Of a stretch of DNA of 64,000 bases, positions 10,481 to 21,244 are shown piece by piece. The position numbers and the translations under genes were made by a program. The stretch lies in assembly GCA_030562195.1 (NCBI GenBank), contig JAUJPP010000007.1:20519769-20583768 (forward strand), in the 5' to 3' direction. Numbering within the stretch: position 1 is the first letter of the stretch; every line of letters begins with the position of its first letter. Below the pieces are notes generated by a model. That model was not told the origin of the DNA, searched no databases, and saw only the letters and a list, made by a program, of their open reading frames with translations. The DNA comes from Nipponacmea schrenckii. Its lineage: Eukaryota > Mollusca > Gastropoda > Lottiidae.

Positions 10481-11746
10481 TTACGACGTTTTATTTTTCA
10501 CAGGAGTTAAATTTTTCACTGATTTATCAGATTTCCTACCCACCGTTTTCTTGAATTGTGAAGTCGATTGACTATTGCGCAGCTTCATAACTGACTCACT
10601 ATTCATCACACCTGATACTTTTTTACGCTTTGGATATTTAAAGTCTTTACCTTCTTTATCAATAACACTATTATCTATAAACATCTCACTGTCATCATCA
10701 CCAACTATTAAATCTTTTCCCTCAACCACATCAGAAATTTGATCAATGCTAACAGAACTTAAATTTATAGGCAAACCTTGTGCAACACTTTCTGCACTCA
10801 CGGAAACATCACCAACAGGAATGTCATTATCAACACCTTTTTCCACATGTAATTTATCATCAACGGACTCTCCAAATCTATCAACAACGGGCTTATCAAC
10901 ACTACTACTGTTATCTGTTACTGGCTCATTGCCAACGCAAACGGTACCTTTACCGTTAGAGCTCGTGCTGGCCAGATCATCAACACTAGTTGTTGTATCG
11001 AACACCGAATCTTCACCACGTGTAACACACTTACATTTCCAGTCATACAAAGAACATCTCGGACATAAAACCGCAACACATGACCTTTTACCATGACCAG
11101 GTTGTTCGCATTTGAAACATTTAAAATCTGGACAATGAGAAATAGTGTGGCCCGTCTGTAAACAGACGAAACACACCTTTTCTTGATCATTATGCCTTAT
11201 CAAATATGATATCCCATCAAAATTTGTCGCATACGGCAAACTTGACTTATTCGGCGGAAATTCCACCTTAAGAAAGCGAGTGCCATCATATTTTCTTTTT
11301 CCATTATAATCAGCCGTTTTTCTAGTAAGTGGGCCGGCCGACTTGACACCCCAAGACTCTAATTTAGCAAGAAATTCAGCATCAGTTACATATACGGGAA
11401 TATGCATAAATGATACAACCTTAATACGAGAGTCTACAAATTTGCAATGTAAACCATCATCACCATTAATTAGCCCTTCACTGACTAATTGACCTGCAAT
11501 TTCTTTATTAACTAATGTCACATCATAAGAGTTGTTACACGGCACACACGCCAATACCGAGTCCGTGCCAAGTTTATTTTCAACCAGTTCAATGATATCA
11601 CACGCTCTGTATTTCTTACTGTCTTGTATAAACACCTTGACCGTGTTGTCCTTCAACAGCATGTCAACACCTGCCATCTTGGAAAGTTTGTATTCAGAAA
11701 TTGAATACAATTGGGCCGAAGCCCTCAAATGGTTAAAACTAACCAA
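10481..11746 (-). CDS. LINE ORF1 protein, CCHC zinc-knuckle RNA-binding protein
   Basis: An intact 421-residue frame. The first ATG is at 11746, but an in-frame Met-Ala-Gly about 24 codons later is an equally likely start. The N-terminal half (about residues 25-170) is basic and looks like the RNA-recognition region of zinc-knuckle LINE ORF1 proteins. Residues about 190-245 carry two C-x2-C-x4-H-x4-C knuckles (CFVCLQTGHTISHC and CFKCEQPGHGKRSC), followed by a Cys cluster (CPRCSLYDWKCKC). The C-terminal part is acidic, then Lys/Ser-rich. The known role of such proteins is to bind the element's RNA in a ribonucleoprotein. The stop is 2 nt from the ORF2 ATG (10478), so translation coupling or reinitiation is plausible. 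This is the only intact frame of the element. Confidence 0.82.
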   Translation of the reverse strand: MVSFNHLRASAQLYSISEYKLSKMAGVDMLLKDNTVKVFIQDSKKYRACDIIELVENKLGTDSVLACVPCNNSYDVTLVNKEIAGQLVSEGLINGDDGLHCKFVDSRIKVVSFMHIPVYVTDAEFLAKLESWGVKSAGPLTRKTADYNGKRKYDGTRFLKVEFPPNKSSLPYATNFDGISYLIRHNDQEKVCFVCLQTGHTISHCPDFKCFKCEQPGHGKRSCVAVLCPRCSLYDWKCKCVTRGEDSVFDTTTSVDDLASTSSNGKGTVCVGNEPVTDNSSSVDKPVVDRFGESVDDKLHVEKGVDNDIPVGDVSVSAESVAQGLPINLSSVSIDQISDVVEGKDLIVGDDDSEMFIDNSVIDKEGKDFKYPKRKKVSGVMNSESVMKLRNSQSTSQFKKTVGRKSDKSVKNLTPVKNKTS

Positions 11747-11903
11747 TAATCAAGAAAAAGTTACCTCAAAATTACACAGAAGCAACCCCGATTGTCTCTA
11801 GTACCAAATTCAACCGACAAACACTTCGATTACTTCGATTGGGAACGATTTTCATAGAATTAGTAAAACACGACTACACCCTATCAAAATCCACGTCTAA
11901 CCC

Positions 11904-11934
11904 ACGTCTAACCCACTGAGCCACCGCGGCTCCC
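11904..11934 (-). mobile_element. SINE head (split copy), tRNA-like A box
   Basis: This is the 5' end of the SINE whose body is at 4861-5202. Read on the minus strand it begins GGAGCCGCGGTGGCTCAGTG, including the A box TGGCTCAGTGG. It is followed at once by the 16-bp target-site duplication in the gypsy element (11935-11950). An 11-bp piece, ACGTCTAACCC, is doubled at 11893-11914 at the junction with the LINE 5' end. Confidence 0.88.
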
Positions 11935-11950
11935 TGAAGAAATATCAAAA

Positions 11951-13079
11951 CATTGGCACTGTTGAAGATTTTAAGGCGGACATAGTGTTGTCAAAGGAGG
12001 CGCCATGGATCTTTAAGAAGGCTCGTCCAGTCCCGTATGCACTGAAAGAAGCAGTTGAGAGGAAACTTGTGAGACTCGAACAGCAAGGCATTGTCTCGAA
12101 GGTGGAGAGAAGTAGATGCGCCGCTCCTTTAGTCATTAGGCCAATTACCGATTCGTCTCTCCGAATGTGTGCTGATTTTAATGTCACTGTTAATCAGTTT
12201 CTAGCAGAACATCAGTATCCGTTGCCAATTGTGGATGATTTGTGTGCTACACTAGCGAGTTGTAAAAAGTTTACGAAGTTGGATTTATCCAAGGTGTACC
12301 AACAGCTTAAACTTAGTGAAAGGTCGAAAGAGTATTAAACTGAGAACACTCCCATGGGATTGTATCGCTATCACAGATTGCCATTTGTTGATCCAGTACG
12401 CCGAGTCTGTTAGGGATCAGATACTGTATGGGATGAATAATCTTGTGTGTCGCATAGATGACATTTAAATAATAGGACTACTAAAATTATTATGGCAGTT
12501 TTATAACAAACCTGTCTAGTTTGTTGCATCCCTTACATAAGAATTACCAATGGTCTTGGTCAAGGGATTGTAAAAAAGTTTTCCGAAAATGTAAGGAGTT
12601 ACTTTGCAGTGAAGATTTGCTGGTTCACTATGATGCTAATAAATCTATCAAATTAGCCTGTGATACATTAAATTACGGGCTAGGTGCTGTTATGTCGCAC
12701 GTAAAGGACGACGGGAGGGAACGGCCGATAGCTCTTGCACCAAGAACATTTGCTCCTAGTGAGATAAATTACGCTCAGATAGAGAAGGAGGCATCGACCA
12801 CAAACCTGTAAAGTTAAAAGCCCTAGAACGTAGTGAGAGTTTGTGGAAAGATTAGATACGTAGAACATCATTAATTTTGGTGATAAATTTGTACCGTTTG
12901 AACCAGGAAACGAGGATCCGTTTGAACAGCAAATACATTCCACAACCTCACGCTGAACCGTTACAACCAGAAGATGATGATCCGTTTGTGCAACTGCCGT
13001 TCAGGAATCCGGTACTTTAGGAGAACGTCGATATTCAGATCGACCACGTAGACCACCAGAGAAACTAAACCTGTGATTT
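11951..13079 (+). pseudogene. Ty3/gypsy retrotransposon, RT and RNase H remnant
   Basis: Continuation of the element left at 4860. An open stretch to 12338 contains the gypsy-type RT entry (RPVPYALKEAVERKL), LEQQGIVSKVERS and KLDLSKVYQQLKL. After a stop at 12336, the next frame shows MGLYRYHRLPF and then CRIDDI, the position of the catalytic Asp pair; the region between is deleted. At 12521-12811 lies the connection and RNase H start: LVHYDANKSIKLACD and YGLGAVMSHV. The end (13020-13079), RYSDRPRRPPEKLNL followed by a stop, resembles the C terminus of gypsy Pol. Integrase is absent. It is a multiply deleted, dead copy. Confidence 0.85.
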
Positions 13080-13124
13080 ATGAACACTGCATTATGAACA
13101 ACAGTGTATTTAAATACTTATCAG

Positions 13125-13172
13125 TTTGAAGATAGCTTGCCAGGCAAGGTAATATACGCCCACTGATACGCG
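13125..13172 (-). repeat. Terminal fragment of the pearl-like tandem-repeat element
   Basis: AGCTTGCCAGGCAAGGTAA followed by ATACGCCCACTG is the reverse complement of the right end seen at 33538-33575. No core repeats remain at this site. Confidence 0.6.
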
Positions 13173-13952
13173 CATTGATTTTAAAATGTTCAACCTTCAA
13201 TAATAGACTTCTTTTCTAGGGTGATAAATGTACAATATTCCTAATACAAGTAGAATACCTCTTTACAATTCCTTTAAACATTAAAATTTCATTACTTTCT
13301 GTAAAGATAAATAATCTTCAAGTCAAACAGAAAATACACTTTTTATATCCATTGCTTCTAAATATTTTCACAAATTATTGCAAATATGCTTATTTTTACC
13401 TTTCCACGTACTATCATCAAATCCTGGGATTCCAGTAGATGTCTTTCTAACACTGTCACTTTCCTTCGTGACATATAGCTATACGAAAGATATATTATAT
13501 TTCTATATAGCCCATTTTGGTACTGTTGTGTCACTATACATTCCATCTATTTTGAAAATGCAAGATCCACCTTATAACATAAAATTTCCTTAAAGGGATT
13601 GTAAGTTTACTAAGCTTTATATGAGCATTTTCACCTTTTCAATTTCGGTCCACCATTTGTGGAATATGCTGTCACTAGAGGTACTGGAAGGTACTGTTAA
13701 TATCTACGCAGTTCCCCTATAATGACATAATATGCAATAGTTTTAGTAGATTTTTTACCAGAACCAAAGACGTTGGATTGGGAATAGTGCAAATTGTCCC
13801 GGATATGCATGAAACGTGTAGAGAACTTCTTTACAATCCGTTTAATTCAAATTAATCCTTTTTGATACTGACTTGAGTGTTACCTAAAACAGATGAAAAA
13901 TATAATATTAAAAACCGATTAGAAGCTCCATTATAGCTGACAATATCCCTTG
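13173..13952. other. Non-coding, no gene seen
   Basis: AT-rich sequence. The short open frames on both strands at 13358-13593 overlap each other and show no domain. Confidence 0.5.
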
Positions 13953-14645
13953 CAGACCTCTCAACCTGTAATGTCCCAAAGAGTGAGATTTGGTTACGGG
14001 TCCAGGGACTGCAAATACTGCAAATCAGTAGACAATGTGAACTTGTTTGTCTTTACAATATACTGTATATAATTTCGAGTACAGATATTGCAGATAAATT
14101 TAGAACTTTCACCTTCCACGGCGCTTATGAATGGATATTTCTTGGTCCATTCTCTATTAATCTTGCTTTTGTAAGTGGCGGCTCCTGTATATTTAGTCCG
14201 TTTTGCGGGTAGAGTGTCGTCCAAGGTCGAATCTGAATTTAAACTGTCCCGCTGTCCGACATCCTGAACACGTGGTGCTGGAATCTGAACTGTCAACGCA
14301 ATCTCTATCCAGAGTTATCGTTCCCTTTCAATCAGTAGGCGAAGCAGGAACGACAACAGTGGGGAGAGATTGCTGTTTTACGATCGGTCAGACTCAACTT
14401 TGATAGCTAATGATCAGCAAGGTTAAAAATAAACATGCGGAATTTCCTCGGAACATGACTGAAGACGCGACCCGGTTTTTGGTCAGGACAATATCGTAAG
14501 CAAACCAACAAATACTCGTTTTTTTTCTTTTTTAATTTTTTACCCTTAACCTTCAACATGGGATTTAATGGTAGTTGCGTGAGAGCGTGAAATTGAAGCT
14601 GAATGCGTGAATCTCGCGCCGAATGCGTGAGAGTTGAGAGGTCTG
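13953..14645. mobile_element. Small CAG-ended DNA transposon remnant
   Basis: Terminal inverted repeats CAGACCTCTCAAC (13953-13965) and GTTGAGAGGTCTG (14633-14645) bound a 693-bp segment. CAG/CTG ends fit hAT-like elements. CCCTT flanks both sides, but no clean 8-bp target duplication is visible. It encodes the finger fragment at 14060-14296 and no transposase. Confidence 0.6.
14060..14296 (-). pseudogene. BED-like zinc-finger fragment of a transposase
   Basis: This minus-strand frame of about 80 residues contains YKSKINREWTKKYPF followed by FICNICTRNY. A charged, aromatic lead-in before a C-x2-C resembles the N-terminal BED or related finger of hAT-type transposases and ZBED proteins. The expected His-containing second half and the whole catalytic domain are absent. 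It lies between the inverted repeats at 13953 and 14645. Confidence 0.5.
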
Positions 14646-14661
14646 CCCTTAATAACTTACC

Positions 14662-14797
14662 TGATTGCATCTATTTCAGTATCTGATGGGAATAGTCTAG
14701 CTTTGTTAAAACTGCATTGGCCAATTTTGTTACTTTAGCAAAAATGTTTTGCAATCTTTTATTTGGATTCCAGCCCACTTTAAGATCTTTGAGCTTC

Positions 14798-14830
<33 letters not shown>

Positions 14831-14837
14831 ATTGCAT
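14662..14837 (+). mobile_element. Short poly-A retroposed insert
   Basis: TGATTGCAT occurs at 14662-14670 and again at 14829-14837, directly after a run of about 28 A residues (14801-14828). A 158-bp segment ending in poly-A and bounded by a 9-bp direct repeat is the hallmark of L1-type retroposition. I do not recognise the source sequence; it has no tRNA-like boxes that I can see. Confidence 0.5.
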
Positions 14838-17483
14838 ATCAAAGCTTGTCAATCGATTGTCACGCAAAAAGACAAGCCAGTTTCTAACCATTTCAATCTT
14901 GACGACCATTCACTTGACGATCTCACCCTATCCCCAATTGAGCGCATATAAATCGATTTGCCCGAAAATGCTACTACCAAATTCCGTCAATCTAGGAAAG
15001 CCCATTGGATTGAGACATTAAATACAGACCTAATTAAATTTACATACATTCGAGTTACAATATGGAAAAAACATATAAACATAACATAATACTTAATATT
15101 CACCATAGTGCGGGCAAAGCACACTTTGTCGTCCCCATCAATACAACTAGTAATAAAACAAGCAAGATAGTTCACCCCCATTGTAAGAGTCTTCAAGAGA
15201 AATTCCCTTATGTCTATTAGCAGAAAATGATAGTTGCATAATATTCTAAAAATCAAAACTTAAAAGACAACATTGTTCATAGCAAACTAAAAACAATCCA
15301 TACTGAATAGGTACCCATTGGGAGAGTAATTACTTTTTTTCTAATTTCAGATCAGAACAGAACAGATGAAAACCATCCAACAAATCCAGATCCCCATTTC
15401 TCGATAAAATAATTTGTTCAACCCAAGGCCTGTGCATCTGGGAAAATCAATCCCTTTAATTAAAATTCAAGAAAAATCTTTCATCATTCACCGATAATTC
15501 TTTTCAACCTCTCAGACAAATTGGCTACCATTATAAATGTGGGCATGTTGCGAAGGCCATCGCTATTTTTAACATTCTAAGAACAAAGTTCACCATCTAT
15601 TTCTCTTTAAACTGTCTTCTTCAACACTGTCTGTTTCATTGTTTAAAATATCAAACCCAGCACATACAGTTTTTATTCTGATTGTATCAAAATTCTAACA
15701 AACCAATTAAACTTTCAGAATTTCAAACCAAATCTGAGCACAAATCACTACCATCCAATCAAAGTCCACTACAGTAAGCTTTATCTGAACACTTTTCACC
15801 CACACTATTGTTTCAACATATTCAAATCTATACCTAGTACAGTACAGGGAGTTTAAACCGCCATTAAGGATATCAACAAAAAATAAGTTATATGGTGATG
15901 TTTTGGTAAGTATTATTTAGTAAAGGGTCGTTTTGTTTTATATTTACCCCTTAATCATTCTTTATGTAAAATATAAACCCAGAAAAACAAACCAAAAAAA
16001 CTAATTTAAGAGTTTAATTCATTTAGCGACTGTTTTTGAATATTTCCTTGAGTGGTCTCTGAATACAGGTTCTACTGTAAATAAGGCATATTATAGATCA
16101 TTTGATTACTGGCCCTTCTAAGTTTTAAAAACGTCGATTTTTATATGTTCTAAATGACGTTACTGGTTTTCATTTTTAAGTTAACAAGAAACAATTCTTA
16201 TATTTCTTTCCATGTCAACACATCTGGAGCAAAACAGGAAGACTACAAAGAAGATACAGTGGATACTTCAGGCAAAAAATTGAGAAAAGAATTAGAATAC
16301 AAAGAATAATGGACAACAAACATCAATTAGCAATTGTAAGTGTTTTATTTTAATTCTATGGAGAATTTACTTATGGGGTTAAAATGTCCTTTTTCTGTTA
16401 CTTTTTTTAAAAGAAATATAATCTTATTTTTTTAAAGGGGAATTTAAGCTTTACAATTGCCGACATACATCAGAATTTGGATAGTATACATGTAATACAT
16501 GTATATTGTATAATGCTAATGCCTATGTCATAATTTCAGGGAATTGTCTCGCTGTCAGTTTTAAACCTCAAATACCTAAAGCACAATTTCTACGTCCAGA
16601 CAGACAGAAATGTATTTGTGTTTCCACTACTACTACCTGCTTAAATGGCCCTTAGAAGTATTAGAAGCATGCTCCATTGTATTTCAGCCGGAATTCTTAA
16701 ATTTCAAATAACTTTCATACAGAACTTATAGGCAGAAAATAAAGGCTTATTTGATAAGTCCACATTTTCCTTCTAAGAGTTTATAATTTTCTTAAGAAGA
16801 ACTTTTGTAGCTGCCATGATTATTATTATATTTTATTTCCTACGTAACCTACACAATTGTATTCTGTTAAACATAGTCAACAGGTCGCTTATTTTAATAA
16901 CTTTACGTAGTTAAAGATTATGTCATGTGGCTTGAGCACTGTAAGACATCTAAGATATAAGTTAACAAAACTAGTTTCAAAGTAGTTTTCTTCCATTTCC
17001 AGATTCCCAGTTAATACCATAGTTTTCTAAGTAACCAACATAGTTTTTGAAGTAAATACATGTACCATTGTTTTGCATGTCAATACTATAGTTTCGTAAG
17101 TTAATATTATAATCTTGGAAGTTAATACCATAGTTTCTAAGTAAATAATTAAGAATTAGTACGTTCCGTTTATCATTAACCCTTTTAAAACCAATTAATT
17201 TTGATCAAGTAGATACAATTTAGTAGGATGTTCAAGAAATATACTATTATTTTTTTACATATTACCCCTTTTAAATTAATTTGTAACCTACTTACGACAT
17301 ATTTTTTTTTTGTATTATGGCGTCCCTGTGATAGAATTGAATGAAAGTAAAGAGGATAGTTTATATTTTACAATAGTAGAATTTGAGATACAGGACAGAG
17401 TTTTTCCATTGATTTCCGATATATATAACAAAGGTTTTTATTTTGTCTGGAAGAATTTCAAATAAATGTTACCAAAAATATAC
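14838..17483. other. Non-coding, no gene or repeat recognised
   Basis: About 2.6 kb of AT-rich sequence with no convincing frame. A segment at 16200-16336 is open in two frames and ends at a donor-like ATT/GTAAGTG, but no acceptor, conservation or neighbour supports an exon. Confidence 0.45.
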
Positions 17484-17625
17484 CTTTGACCATTGATCAC
17501 GAAGGGAAGAAAGTAGATTCTGGTTGAGAATAAAACAGGCAGGTGTGTGGACTAGATCTAAGTCTACGATATTTAGGACAGTCTATAAGGATCATAAAAT
17601 AACAATAAAGAAGCCCAAAGAGGCA
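17484..17625 (+). repeat. Direct repeat, copy 1
   Basis: About 140 bp, including CATTGATCACGAAGGGAAG, GGCAGGTGTGTGGACTAG and ATAAGGATCAT, recurs at 18563-18695 with small differences, in the same orientation and 1.08 kb apart. Its role is unknown; a dispersed repeat family is likely. Confidence 0.7.
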
Positions 17626-18562
17626 TAGGAGCTAAGTCAACAAGCTCCGGATCTTGGTATGTAGAGATGGTCAATAAGACCCCCTGGCCTTGATCTTTGA
17701 AGTAAGCAACATCGTCTATTGCTAGTAAGTAATTGGTTATACTACCAAGGACGTGGTCCTAAAAGCTGTACATCACCCTAAAAGTTCTGCCTTTAACGCA
17801 GTCCTGAAAGCTGAGCTACTTCAAATCCTAGATGACCCCATCTAATCCCTCTGTATTCGTGTTCGGAATGAAAATTATAATCACCAAGTTGTTATTAGAA
17901 GTTCTTTTCTAAATTTACAGAATAAAATAGACAGGACTGGCAACTTGGTTTATATCTTGAATGTCTTCCTTCATTTGGTTACATATTATCTTTTAAAAAT
18001 TCATCATTAAGTTTTGCCGTTTGAACAATAAATGCTGTAACTGTATTGAAAAGGTTTTGTGCAAGGGTCATCTGGTACTTTAAGGGTATTTCTCAGAGAA
18101 ATCTTGTCTCAGACACAGAATTTAAACTGATTCCGTTTAACAAGAAAGTAAAAATATATTAAAAAATAAAATATTTACTTTATCGATGTTGTATAAAGGA
18201 ACATCTGAGGACCAATTCTAGTCTGTCACAATTTCTAGCGTAAAAATACTGTCTTACTCCTTATTAACTTTTATTTCATTCAAACACAGGTAGAAGATAG
18301 AAAAGTTAAGGAATGAATAGGAATCCGGGTATTTGTACTTTACATGTATTATATTTTGTAACAAAAGAAATTACATTATACTTTATAGTTAAAATTTAGA
18401 TCCCCTCCCTACCATTTATTGAGATTACTGATAAGAAATAAATCTCACATCCAAACAAATGTCTAAAACCATGGTAATAAATCAATTTATTTGTATATTT
18501 TTAGGTAATATATTTTAGATAAAAAATACCAAAAAATCTAATGACAGGTGGACAATGACAAG

Positions 18563-18695
18563 TAACTTTTGATCATTGATTACTGAAGGGAAGAAAGTTG
18601 ATTCTGGTTGAGATTAAACAAGGCAGGTGTGTGGACTAGGTCCTAGCCTACGATATCTATAAGGATCATGTTAATCAATAAAGAAGGTCTTAGGC
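18563..18695 (+). repeat. Direct repeat, copy 2
   Basis: This is the second copy of the repeat at 17484-17625. It ends about 20 bp upstream of the decayed Myb-like fragment of the older Harbinger element. Confidence 0.7.
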
Positions 18696-18715
18696 TTTGG
18701 GTCTAGTTTCGTTTT

Positions 18716-19530
18716 GTGCTATGCCCATTGTTATTAAAACGAGATCAAAAGCAACTAAAGAAATGTTGGAATATTTTAAAAATGAAGGCAAAGAAATGTG
18801 CTGCGATGGAAAAAAAAGAGAAAGAAAACTGGTGGTGGTATAGTGACAATGGATTCCAGTTTTCCAGTCAGCAGATATTTACTATGATACCGGCACAAAT
18901 GCACCCCTTGAAGAATGATTTTAATAATGATAAGGATTTTCATCAGAATGACTTTAATTTACCAGTGTCAGGTTAGTTGAATGGATACAGTCCCCTGCAT
19001 ATATAACACAATTTTAGCTACCCGTTTCACTTTTCCCAGTATAAATCCACGTCAGATTCGTCTGTATTCTAGTTCTACGTATTTACAGTGTAGTTCAGCT
19101 ATATTTAGTATGGGGGAGGGGGCGTCGTACATAATTAAAGTTTTCAAATGGTAATTTGCCAAACTTCCATTTTGAGAAGTGATTTAGAAATCTGAAATTC
19201 TACAACCCGAATTATGTGAAGGTGTAGGTAGTCAAATCTAACTTATTCATTTCAATTTTCTACACAGATTCTCCTGCAGTTAAGCCGTCCACGTCAGCAT
19301 CATCCACGGTTACCAGAGCAAAATTGTGTCCAGCCAAAATTATGGTTCCATCATAGAAATCATTACAGGTTCCAACAAACCGACGAACAAGTAGTGTCAG
19401 CGAAGTTTGATGTTGTCAACATGGGTCGAGAGGAACACCTACTAAAATGAAACTTATAAACACCAAGATAGATGCTGCAAGTAAAGAGCATCAAGAGATG
19501 GCTGATCCTTTTACCAGTTCGTCTGCAAAC
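18716..19530 (+). pseudogene. Decayed Harbinger Myb/SANT-like gene (older copy)
   Basis: Residues such as QLKKCWNILKMKAKK and IPAQMHPLKNDF at 18716-18976 closely parallel the intact-looking exon at 20213. After a ~290-bp intron-like gap, 19265-19530 parallels its second exon: SVSAKFDVV and GREEHLLK match SVSAKTDLI and AREEHALK, with stops between them. The N-terminal part of the Myb domain is missing. It is an older, degenerate relative of the same transposon family lying immediately upstream of the younger copy. Confidence 0.72.
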
Positions 19531-19689
19531 TCGTCCGATAATCACAAAAAAAAAATAATAAAATAACCCGAACGATTACAATAAATACTAATATAATTAC
19601 AATTAATACAGTAAATATGTATATAAAGTACGGCTAAAGTCTGCTGTCCCCCTAAGTTAAACTTTACTTGAACTTTGTCGATAAATCGC

Positions 19690-19794
19690 TCGTCTGAAGC
19701 ATGACTTACATCAAAGATCGAGCGCAGCATACCTAAAGTCAGACTTAAGCTCGACCTCAAGTAAAGAACGGCTAAAGTTCGAGCGCAGCATACG
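19690..19794. repeat. Right terminal repeat of the older Harbinger element
   Basis: Two copies of GATCGAGCGCAGCATAC or TTCGAGCGCAGCATAC, about 80 bp apart with TAAAGT and GACTTAAG between them, mirror the right end of the younger element (22245-22331), where TTCGAGCGGTGCATAC and TTTGAGCGGTGCATAC lie about 55 bp apart. The younger element starts directly afterwards. Confidence 0.6.
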
Positions 19795-20212
19795 AGGGCC
19801 GTATGCACCGCTGTTACTCTGACTAAGGTCGACCTTTGGATATAGTATAACTTAATAAAGTTAGGGTAAAGTCAACTTAATGTTTACTTTCATCGATATG
19901 CACAGCTCTTACTAAAGCCGAACTTTATAAAGTATAGGTTTTGTATCAAAAGTATGGCGGATCAATGGTGTAATACAAATATTTTCTCTTTTTTTTTCCT
20001 GTAGTTTTTTCTTGGGTCATCAGGATTTCCCCCAAAACACCCAAACTTTTCAGATACACGAATATTTACAATTCTAGTTTACAACCAAGTCACCCAAACG
20101 TTTAAAACACACGAATGTCATGAAACTTACGTGCATTTGCTCTGAAATATAGTATAAATTCGGCTGTGGTAGATAACCATAATCATTCGCAGTTTCAAAC
20201 AGAACAAACGAC

Positions 20213-21205
20213 ATGGAAGATCAATCACAGCCATCAAGGAAACGAATGTCTACTTTAACACCCAAGGAACCAGATTTCATCCTTGACACAGTGGATGAAT
20301 ACAAAGGCATTGTAGAATGTAAGAAAAATGACGTTAGGTCTATTCAGAAGAAAGAAAAGGCTTGGAAAGATATCGAGAAACGCTTTTGTTCGATGCCTGA
20401 TTTCTACAAGCGAGATTCGAATCAATTAAAAAAGTGTTGGAACAATCTTAAAATGAAGGCCAAAAAATCAGTTGCCCATGAAAAGCGTGAGAGGAAGAAA
20501 ACCGGAGGTGGTGTTTTTGAAATGTCGGATGTTGCGAGTCAGAAAATATGCTCTATGATACCAGAACAAATGCATGCACTAGCAAACGCATTTGATAACG
20601 ACGCAGAATTCCATGGTGATGTACAGGCTGATGATAAGGTTCACTCAATACCAGGTACATTTTTTAATATATATACGCTTATTGTCCCAAATCCTGAAAA
20701 TTGTAAATCATATTCCTATTGCAAATTTGTAACCATCCTTATTTTATGTTGTTGACAAATTTGAAATACAGTAGACTCTGTCTAATCCGACATCTGTGTA
20801 TTCCGGCATTCTATAAATTTCAACGTACTATCAAAAGTATATATTCAAATATTTCATTCTAAATTTTACAGGTCCTAGTGCTACTGTAAGTATTGCACCG
20901 ACAGATCAGGAAGAACCAGGTCCGAACACTCACCCCTTGGAAAAGCGTGCAAAACGTCTCGATCGAGTAATCCTAGTATGACCTCTACTTTCGTCTCAGC
21001 TAAAACCGATTTGATTACGATGGCTAGAGAAGAACATGCTCTAAAGATAGAACTACTGAAAACCCAAATTGCTGCTGCTCGCGAAGAACATAATGCTAAA
21101 ATGAACATTCTCAGCAAACAGTCTCAACTTCTAGATCAACAGATCCAAAAGGGGAAAGCGGGCATAAATGAACATCAGACTTCACCAGTTTATCAATTTT
21201 TGTAA
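20213..21205 (+). pseudogene. Harbinger Myb/SANT-like DNA-binding protein, two exons with a frameshift
   Basis: Exon 1 (20213-20654) starts at an ATG in good context and encodes a Myb/SANT-like or MADF-like trihelical domain at about residues 15-95: three helices with Trp (KAWKDIEKRF, QLKKCWNNLKMKAKK), then a basic KRERKKTGGG. A donor at CCAG/GTACAT and an acceptor TTTTACAG/GT at 20871 join in phase 1. Exon 2 runs in that frame to a stop at 20979. The expected coiled coil (AREEHALKIELLKTQIAAAREEH) lies in the adjacent frame up to 21205, so an indel lies at about 20940-20965. Known role in the family: it partners with the transposase for nuclear import and binding of element ends. Confidence 0.8.
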
Positions 21206-21216
21206 TGTGCATGTAA

Positions 21217-21230
21217 AATAAATGTTTATT
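21217..21230. terminator. Back-to-back polyadenylation signals
   Basis: AATAAA on + at 21217-21222 and its minus-strand counterpart (TTTATT at 21225-21230) are 2 bp apart. They would serve the convergent Myb-like and transposase genes of the Harbinger element, whose coding parts end on either side. Confidence 0.6.
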
Positions 21231-21244
21231 TAAAGTAACTATCT

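Larger units (their letters stand above)
5203..11892 (-). mobile_element. Full-length Tx1/L1-like LINE, itself interrupted
   Basis: This minus-strand non-LTR retrotransposon has a 5' UTR of about 145 bp (11747-11892), ORF1 with zinc knuckles (11746-10481), and ORF2 with endonuclease, reverse transcriptase and a C-terminal zinc finger (10478-5284). A short A-tail is visible as the T run at 5203-5212. It is inserted inside a SINE, whose head and body lie at its two ends. A second LINE (7959-9260, + strand) is inserted in ORF2. Without that insert the element is about 5.4 kb. Assignment to the Tx1 clade of the L1 superfamily rests on the CCHC-type ORF1 and the L1-like endonuclease and RT; it was not tested by phylogeny. 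Confidence 0.85.

Noticed and set aside
10746..11096. 116-residue + strand frame
   Set aside because: It is the complement of LINE ORF1; no independent motif is seen.
16200..16336. Possible exon ending at GTAAGTG
   Set aside because: It is open in two frames, with no acceptor, no domain and no neighbouring exons.
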